From: Bigelowiella natans CCMP2755
Taxonomy: Eukaryota > Cercozoa > Chlorarachniophyceae
Length of the DNA: 64,000 bases
NCBI GenBank assembly: GCA_000320545.1
Contig: ADNK01000765.1
Span: 1-64,000 of the forward strand
Direction of reading: 5' to 3'
A model generated the notes under the pieces. That model made no database searches. It had not been told where the DNA came from and saw only the letters and a program-made list of their open reading frames with translations. Of the stretch, positions 57,811-64,000 are shown piece after piece; position 1 is the stretch's first letter; every line of letters begins with the position of its first letter. The position numbers and the translations under genes are program-made.

Positions 57811-59424
57811 TCATATTAGGCAACTCAATCCAGACTGAAGAGGATGAGGGATGCATCCAGTAGGAACATTGAAATTTGCTGCACCCGTGATAGGTTGTTG
57901 CGCTGGACAGTAGCTCTTACCTGCAGCCAAGGTTCCGTGAAGAGAACTTACTTGAGAAGCCGAGAGTTCTGCGGACATGATGATGGCCTGCCAAATTTTC
58001 CCTATGAAAGGATATCCACCCCCTTCGTACTCATATCCAACATGTAATTCTTCCCCACCATTCACACCGCTGAATGACCCAGTGCTTTTGAGAATTCCGT
58101 CTATGTACACTTTCCCTGTGTAGGAACCTGCAGACACGGCGCTACGCGTGAAAACGATGGAATGCGCTGATACTCGTCCAGCGGAGTCAAATATCCCCGG
58201 ACTAGGATCAAATGAAGAGATGTAGTTTCCATCTTGAACACCTAGGGCGGTGTTTCCAGAATTCTTACCGACAAACCATTGAGTCCCGCCCGAGGTGTCT
58301 TTCCCACCGAAGATCGCTGAATAAGTCCGTGAATTTGTTCCTGTGTACTGGAACCAGGCAGCCACGGTGTATGCACCACCTCCTCCACTTGCGGTAATCA
58401 AATCAGACATCTTGAGGCCTGTGTTGATAGAGCCAGAACTGAAGACAAGATGATCCCCCGAGCTGCTAACGCCACCTGAAATGGTTCCATCGTTCCCCCG
58501 TGCGCTAATATCCTTTATTACTCCGCCATTCACTGGACTTATGCCAGGGTTATAGTAAGCCACAACTGAATTTGGACAAACGGCTGCTCCACAGTGTAGA
58601 TCATTTCTAGCAAGCCTTCCGTGAAGGATTGCCGCCTCTGCAGCACTAAATTCCGTTTTTAGGATAATTGCTTGCCAGATTTTGCCTTTGAACGAATAAG
58701 CTCCTCCGAATTCCTTTCCTATAGTGAGTTCCTCTTGATTATTGACACCAGTAAAGCTCGCACTTGCCTTAAACGCGCCATCGATGTACACTTTCCCTGT
58801 GTAACTGCCACCAGAAGCTGCGCTACGAGTGTAGATGATGGAGTGAGCTGACGCCCGTCCTGCGGCGTCGAATATCCCAGGACTAGCAACGAAATTGGAA
58901 CGGTAGTTTCCATCTTGAACACCAAGGGCGGTGTTGCCAGAATTCTTACCAATGAACCATTCAGTCCCGCCTGTGGCGTCTTTTCCACCAAAGATCGCTG
59001 AGTAGGTCTGTGAATCTGTTCCCGTGTATTGAAACCATGCTGCCACGGTATACGTACCAGCGCCACCGCTTGCCGCGATGACATCGGACATTTTTATCCC
59101 TGTGAGTATGGAGCCGCCATTGAAGGCGACATGATGGCCTGATGTGGACACACTCCCTTCCACGGTACCGTCATTGCCACGCGGCCCCAAGTCTTTCCAT
59201 TTGCCACCTGAGATCGGGGAGGCGTCTTGGTGATAGTAGGCCAGCACATCAGATGTACAACCCTGCAAAGCGTGAACGGGTGCGCTGAGTAGCAGCACCA
59301 TCAAGAAATGGAGCACCCGTAATGTTCTATTTCCATCCATGGCCATCATCTGCATCGCTGTTGTGACGAAACCTACAAATTTACAAATTGCCCTAGATAT
59401 ATTACACATCGAATTCAGGTTCAT
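57811..59424 (-). CDS. Intronless secreted protein with two LamG-like (concanavalin-type) repeats
   Basis: An open frame of 537 codons with no intron. Met at 59346 gives the better signal peptide (RVLHFLMVLLLSAPVHA, cut before LQG); the frame itself opens at 59424. Two direct repeats of about 220 residues follow. Repeat 1 has VLAYYHQDASPISGG, RGNDGTVEG, YTVAAWFQYTGTDSQTYSAI, NSGNTALGVQDGNY, GKVYIDGAFKAS and FKGKIWQAIIL. Repeat 2 has VVAYYNPGISPVNGG, RGNDGTISG, YTVAAWFQYTGTNSRTYSAI, NSGNTALGVQDGNY, GKVYIDGILKSTG and FIGKIWQAIIM. This is the pattern of the LamG/pentraxin-like jelly-roll fold used by secreted adhesins and glycan-binding proteins. A third short repeat start may be cut off at the C-terminus. 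Ligand and role are unknown. Confidence 0.8.
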   Translation of the reverse strand: MNLNSMCNISRAICKFVGFVTTAMQMMAMDGNRTLRVLHFLMVLLLSAPVHALQGCTSDVLAYYHQDASPISGGKWKDLGPRGNDGTVEGSVSTSGHHVAFNGGSILTGIKMSDVIAASGGAGTYTVAAWFQYTGTDSQTYSAIFGGKDATGGTEWFIGKNSGNTALGVQDGNYRSNFVASPGIFDAAGRASAHSIIYTRSAASGGSYTGKVYIDGAFKASASFTGVNNQEELTIGKEFGGAYSFKGKIWQAIILKTEFSAAEAAILHGRLARNDLHCGAAVCPNSVVAYYNPGISPVNGGVIKDISARGNDGTISGGVSSSGDHLVFSSGSINTGLKMSDLITASGGGGAYTVAAWFQYTGTNSRTYSAIFGGKDTSGGTQWFVGKNSGNTALGVQDGNYISSFDPSPGIFDSAGRVSAHSIVFTRSAVSAGSYTGKVYIDGILKSTGSFSGVNGGEELHVGYEYEGGGYPFIGKIWQAIIMSAELSASQVSSLHGTLAAGKSYCPAQQPITGAANFNVPTGCIPHPLQSGLSCLI

Positions 59425-59955
59425 CTCTCAAGATTTCGTACTGTCATTGCGCGGCAAGACCAGAATGTTGCATGCGATTTTTGTAATGCGACATCCAGAA
59501 TAGTCCCTGTAGCATAAAAATACCATCATTTCTGCCCATTCTGTGCGACGCTCGCTCGTAGCTCTTGTCGTCGAGCGATGCATTTAACTCATCTGGGTGA
59601 ATTCCATGTAGATCTAGATCTAGATCTAATCCATGAATTTCTAGACTTCCATGGACTACTTTAAGACCGACAGAAGACAAGTTTTGTTTTCGGAAATCCT
59701 GAAATCTTGAAATCTTGAGAGATGAACCTAAAACCGAAATATATCTAGGAATCTAGGCGAAATCTTTTAACCGACTGGGGAAAATGAGCGTCTTACTTAA
59801 CCCCTCCCCAGCATTTGTGTTTTTGCTTTACTTATTACGACACTTATATTTAATTGTCGCATGCATATAATTGCAGTCCGGTCTCCTCCTTCCATTTCAC
59901 GACCCGAGGATTCCAGAAGAGAGAGAGAGAGCAGTACGATTTGGAACTCGTACGC
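59425..59955. other. Divergent spacer
   Basis: It lies between the LamG-like gene and the TPR gene, which start facing away from each other. It contains AGATCTAGATCTAGATCT near 59611-59628, a short self-complementary tandem. A 78-codon minus-strand frame (59444-59680) has no domain and is not called. Confidence 0.45.
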
Positions 59956-61822
59956 ATGGTGGACTACTCCCGCTTCGACCAGCTCTCTAAGCAGCTGGAC
60001 GAGGAGGAAGTCCAGGAGAAGCAGAAGCGCCGAAATGAATCGATGCAGCGCTACTACAAGGAGCAGAAACTCAAACAGGAAGAGTGGGAGGCCAGGGTCT
60101 GTAGCTCACCATTCAGGCTTCGATTCGGCATCGTCTCACCTTTTCCAATATAACTGTTGTTTGGTGATAGCACGGGCATAAAGATGGCCACGGTCATGCG
60201 CACGGGGGACACTCATGTGGACATGGACATGGCGCGGAAGGAGCAGGCGATCGAAGTAGTCGTTCGAAGCAACCACCCAAGAAGCGGAGCGGGTGCATGG
60301 GCTGCGTCGCTGCTTCCGCTGACCCTTCTGCACTACAAGAGATGATGTAAGGATATTCTCCCGATTCAATTGTGACAGATCCTATCATTGTTATTATTGT
60401 TATTCTCCCACGTATTACTGTTGCGTATCTTGATTCAGAGAGGAGAGCAAGCGGATAGAAAAGGAACCCAAAGAACCAGAGATGACAATAGAGGTGAGTG
60501 TATTAATCATCATATTTTGGCTTGGATAAAGAACTTTGTGCGATGCTCTGTATGACGAATACAACTGAAGTGCTCCACCGAAAACAAAAAATTCAAAATA
60601 GATTATTGAATGGTTGCATCAGGAGAAAAACACCAAGAAGATCAAAGCTGTAGAGGCCACAAGGATAGATGGTAAAGGCAGATACACTTCAATTCACTCT
60701 TGGTTGCAGACTGATGTTGGTAGCTTCAGGCAAAAAATTCTTCCAAAAGGGGGACTACCGAACAGCGTTACAGATTTACAACAGGGTAAAAATTGCATCT
60801 AGGCTCGCATGGCCTTCGCTAATAGCCTATCGCCCATCTGATCGTTGGCCGCATATATGTTTCTGTATCAGGGTGCTCTCATATGCAATGGGATTTATGA
60901 CCTCTCCGATGAGTTGTGGACAGTGGTGCAAGAACACGAGGTGAGGGGAGGGGAGGGGAGGAGGTGAGGTGTCGCACATTCACAAATATACCACGGAGCG
61001 CGATGGGGGGGGGGGGTGAACCATCGTGTCGTACAGTTTCGATTCAACGTGTGATGTCAAGCCTAATCCACAAGGCTGGTGCTGCTGCCATGCACAGTTA
61101 CACATACTACTACAATGAAAGGTCGTTCTCGATGTGAACATAGCAACCTGTCATCTGAAGTTGAAGGAGTATCAAGAGGTGAGAAGGGGGAATCTCCTGA
61201 GCCATAGCATTGTGATAATACGTTATAAGAGAGATGGGCGCCATGGCAGTGCGTGAATGTGATCACTCTCACACGCTTACTTATTACAACCATTGCGTGT
61301 TGCTAAGCTTTGTGTTCTGCTGCTTCTTCCTGTGTATATTTTCTCAGGCTATTGAAAGATGCAAAATGGTCTTCGACTCTTCTTTCTCCCTCTCTCTCTT
61401 GCTTTTATCACCCAATCACCGCATCGCATTCCACCATTTGTCATCATTCTCTCCATAAGCATACATTCGAGGTGCATATTTGTGCAGGCTTTAGCTATTG
61501 ACAAGAAGCACGTCAAGGCCCACTATAGAATGGCACAGGTGCTGCATCACACATGCTAGACAGAGGCTTGTCGCGACCATGCAAATATGAGTATATACGC
61601 ATAACGTGTGAGAGAGGTATGTTGAAACCGCTCTCTCACCATCTTCCCATATGTTTTGTCGCTTTTGCTTCGATATGGTGCGTTCCGGGTCATGATTATG
61701 TCCCTCAATCCACTTTGCAACTTCGAAAGGCCAACCTTGAACTATTGGGTAAGACAATACCGAATATATATTTACAGAACATATCTGCGTGTTTGTGTCT
61801 GCATGCGTGCGTGCATAAATGC

Positions 61823-61862
<40 letters not shown>

Positions 61863-62070
61863 TGATGAATAATACGCACGCATGGATCAAAACTCAGAGT
61901 TTGAAAATGCCGAGAAGTCCCTCGAGAAGGCCAGAGAGTGTGGGCTTCAGACGAAAACTTTGTCGGTTATGCGCAAAAAAATCACGGCAGCCAGAAAGGA
62001 GCAGAGGAAGATAATGCGAAATTTTCAGCAGAAAATGGTCCCCTCCTCCTTCCCCATCCTTACCCAATAA
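59956..62070 (+). CDS. TPR co-chaperone-like protein with His-rich segment
   Basis: Eleven exons join in phase to 295 residues: 59956-60096, 60171-60346, 60439-60493, 60602-60671, 60730-60785, 60872-60940, 61122-61178, 61348-61368, 61488-61538, 61730-61748, 61898-62070. Start MVDYSRFDQLSKQL; a charged coiled-coil-like stretch follows (DEEEVQEKQKRRNE). Exon 2 then encodes a His/Gly run (HGHKDGHGHAHGG) and GCMGCVAAS. TPR helices come next: KKFFQKGDYRTALQIYN, VNIATCHLKLKEYQE, AIERCKM/ALAIDKKHVKAH, YRMAQANLELLGEFENAEK. A basic helical tail (KITAARKEQRKIMRNFQQK) ends the protein. Single TPR units of this type occur in co-chaperones that bind Hsp70/Hsp90 tails, so a chaperone-adaptor role is likely but not shown. 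The His run could bind metal. Confidence 0.8.
61824..61860. repeat. (AT)n tract
   Basis: An AT run in the last intron of the TPR gene. Confidence 0.95.
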
Positions 62071-62932
62071 ATAATCCCCTTCTCCTAATCTTCTTTCGCG
62101 TTTCTACATAGTAAGAATACCTGCACATAATGCCACTTTTAACATACACTTACATAAAAGAGGCTTCCATTTCCCGTGTTGCTCTGATTTCTCCATGGCA
62201 TATTATTCGCCTTTGGCTCTCCTATCAGTTTTCTCCACATCCATTTCGGAGTGACAAGCCAACATTTTTCCTAATTTTAACCCGTGAACAACTAGGCTGC
62301 AAAGCTAGCCAATGGAGCTACTTTATGAAAACTAAAACGGCTTGATAGGCCATGCGATGAATGCTAGAATGTGCATGATCTAGATGATTTAGTAGCCCAA
62401 CGTATTCGATTGAATATGATCAAATTATTCAGCATGCTGCCACAACAAGTCTGTTTCTATTTATGCATGTGAGTCATTGCTGTGTCTGCATGCAATGCAA
62501 TGTTGCCGTATCCTCAAGAAATTATCGATGTAGAGATATGTCTACATGTGCTTTTCCCTGCGCACATTTAGAACGTCTTCTCACCAACAATAATGTAACG
62601 CTCGCGCAGCATGCTCATGTGTATGTGCCAGCTAAACTGGGCTCGCTAATATAGTAGTATCAAGGTTTCCAGTGGCTGCCTAGCACCTCGGCTAATATAA
62701 AGGTCAAAGCGATTGCAATGATGCATCTAGACATACGCACATCTAATAAAAATTCAAAATCCAACTGCTTTATCTAGTCATATCCAAGCTCGCCACGAGA
62801 TGGTGCCGTGCCTCCATGCGCACTGAAGGCACTGCTAAGCTAGTAAGGCATACTTACAGAATCTGTAAAAGGTTGCGATGTCCAGACCATTACTTAAACC
62901 GACAAAATGTGAGAGACCATTCGTCGCCTTCC

Positions 62933-62975
<43 letters not shown>

Positions 62976-63046
62976 AGGAAAATGTGAATGATCAGAACAA
63001 ATAGCTCAATAACAACAATAACCACCTCGCATGATAACACACACAC
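62071..63046. other. Spacer with a (GT)n tract
   Basis: Mostly unremarkable AT-rich sequence, with GT units at 62936-62973. More exons of the minus-strand gene to the right may lie near 62900. No separate gene is supported. Confidence 0.45.
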
Positions 63047-63455
63047 CTTTAGAGTTTCTGCCATCTTCGCTATCATTCCTGTTCGGTCGTCGATGCTCTC
63101 CCCTCCCTCCTCACCGAACCTTTTGAAAGTGTTCCTCAACTCGCGGAGTTCCACTTCCCCCAGTCCTAGACGCATCTCCATTGCACGCTCTGTCGTGTCA
63201 GATAAACCGAGGTATTTCTGCGAAGAATCTTCTTCGTTATTCTCCTTGTAGCAGAGCAAGAGGAAGGCATTTCCTGTCGATGATTGATGAACAAACAGAG
63301 GCCTCTCAAGAACCGTGCATTCAAAATAAACGCAGACATCAGCGCGGCCCCTTTCGGTGAAGATGGGGGGGGATGGGGGCATGCCAGGAGGAAGAAGCCG
63401 AAAGTATAGCATAATTTATATCTTCAAAAGATATCTCTATATTTATACATCATTA

Positions 63456-63497
<42 letters not shown>

Positions 63498-64000
63498 TGT
63501 GTGTGTGTGCGTGTGTGTGTGCTATGTCGTACCACTTCTATAGTTGCTTTCCACGGTCACGATGTACACCTTATCAAATGCCTGTGATAGGATTCGGAAA
63601 CAACGATGTTGGCTTCGACAAAGGTCAAAACAGCTACGATGGCGGCGGCTTTTGCCACTTACTTTCACCGCATTATACGCACACATGCAGCAGCTGGAAT
63701 AAGCAGGTGGGTGAATACCACACACTATTCCAACCCTCCCCCCCCCCCCCCCCCTTCACCTCAACTGCCTTACGCAGGCACTCGCTCTTATGAGCCGGCG
63801 GTCCAACCATGTTGATGATAGCACATGCTGACCATTGAAGGAGGGGGGGGAAGAACAGAGCATCGATGAGGAAATCACTCTTCGGCGCCACTACGGCTGT
63901 ATTGCTCACAACACGATCAATCCCACCAAAATGCGACCATCTCACCTTCTCTGTCGTCCCTCATCGCACGCCGGAAGCATGTGAAGTCGTCGAGGCCCTG
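63047..64000 (-). CDS. Unidentified gene, 5' part outside window
   Basis: Several exon-like segments on the minus strand. An exon from about 63412 to 63047 reads FRLLPPGMPPSPPIFTE, RADVCVYFECTVLERPLF, SSTGNAFLLLCYKENNEED, KYLGLSDTTERAMEMRLG and LRELRNTFKRFGEEGGES, with donor GTGTGT at its end. Further upstream is an exon AFDKVYIVTVESNYRS (about 63578-63529, after a CACAG acceptor). At the window edge lies GLDDFTCFRRAMRDDRE. I recognise no family. The splice sites and composition argue for a real gene; both the start and probably the last exons are missing. Confidence 0.5.
63458..63494. repeat. (AT)n tract followed by GT units
   Basis: An AT run next to a short GT run, in an intron of the terminal minus-strand gene. 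Confidence 0.9.

Noticed and set aside
59611-59628. AGATCTAGATCTAGATCT considered as a regulatory palindrome
   Set aside because: It is three copies of a six-base word; too short and unsupported to assign a function.
19999-63494. AT and GT dinucleotide arrays considered as CRISPR-like or origin-like structures
   Set aside because: They are simple dinucleotide microsatellites with no spacers or conserved repeats, in introns and spacers of a eukaryotic genome.
1-64000. tRNA, rRNA or other structured RNA genes
   Set aside because: No cloverleaf signature or conserved rRNA core was noticed in either strand by eye; a covariance-model search would be needed to exclude small RNAs.

Overview
The window is nuclear DNA of a microalga-like protist. 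Genes are broken into many small exons (19 to about 870 bases) with clean GT-AG borders. Introns and spacers are packed with microsatellites (CT, GT, AT and trinucleotide tracts), and remains of retrotransposons lie between genes. One N-terminal segment (45453-45782) has a signal peptide running into ASFAP. That resembles the ASAFAP plastid-import motif of algae with secondary plastids (stramenopiles and relatives), so a heterokont-type alga is the best guess; the lineage is not proven. The first ~440 bases are homopolymer-rich and probably poor assembly.

Layout: (1) 465-11050 (+) a Ras guanine-nucleotide exchange factor with PH, REM and Cdc25-type domains in at least 31 exons. (2) 11807-13793 (-) a secreted protein with a peptidoglycan-binding domain and an L,D-transpeptidase (YkuD-like) domain. 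(3) 14083-16086 (+) an AlkB-type alkane/fatty-acyl monooxygenase. (4) 16584-18103 (-) a phytanoyl-CoA dioxygenase family protein, tail-to-tail with AlkB. (5) 18553-19008 (+) a doubtful single-TM protein. (6) 19.6-22.3 kb a nest of retroelement debris: LINE 3' ends and a Ty3/gypsy integrase end with a polypurine tract. (7) 22839-24621 (-) a CDCA7-like zf-4CXXC_R1 protein. (8) 25591-38315 (+) the exocyst subunit Sec15. (9) 40242-41470 (+) an unrecognised gene. (10) 42195-44782 (-) a short-chain dehydrogenase. (11) 45453-48795 (+) a possible plastid-targeted N-terminus and a DAGK-type lipid kinase. (12) 48.95-51.42 kb a decayed non-LTR retrotransposon. (13) 52469 to about 54.3 kb (-) a conserved protein of unknown role. 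(14) 55096-56282 (+) a COPI-associated membrane protein with a C-terminal WW domain. (15) 56.9-57.7 kb more LINE tails. (16) 57811-59424 (-) an intronless secreted protein with two LamG-like repeats. (17) 59956-62070 (+) a TPR protein with a His-rich stretch. (18) 63047-64000 (-) an unidentified gene running off the end.

The genes form no operon-like unit. Themes are vesicle traffic and signalling (RasGEF, Sec15, COPI-associated protein, lipid kinase), oxidative lipid metabolism (AlkB, PhyH, SDR) and prokaryote-like enzymes (L,D-transpeptidase, AlkB). Exon models were joined by hand from splice sites and reading phase. For the L,D-transpeptidase, AlkB, PhyH, lipid kinase, COPI-associated and TPR genes every junction keeps frame, and the total is a whole number of codons. 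All family names rest on motifs read by eye; no database was searched.
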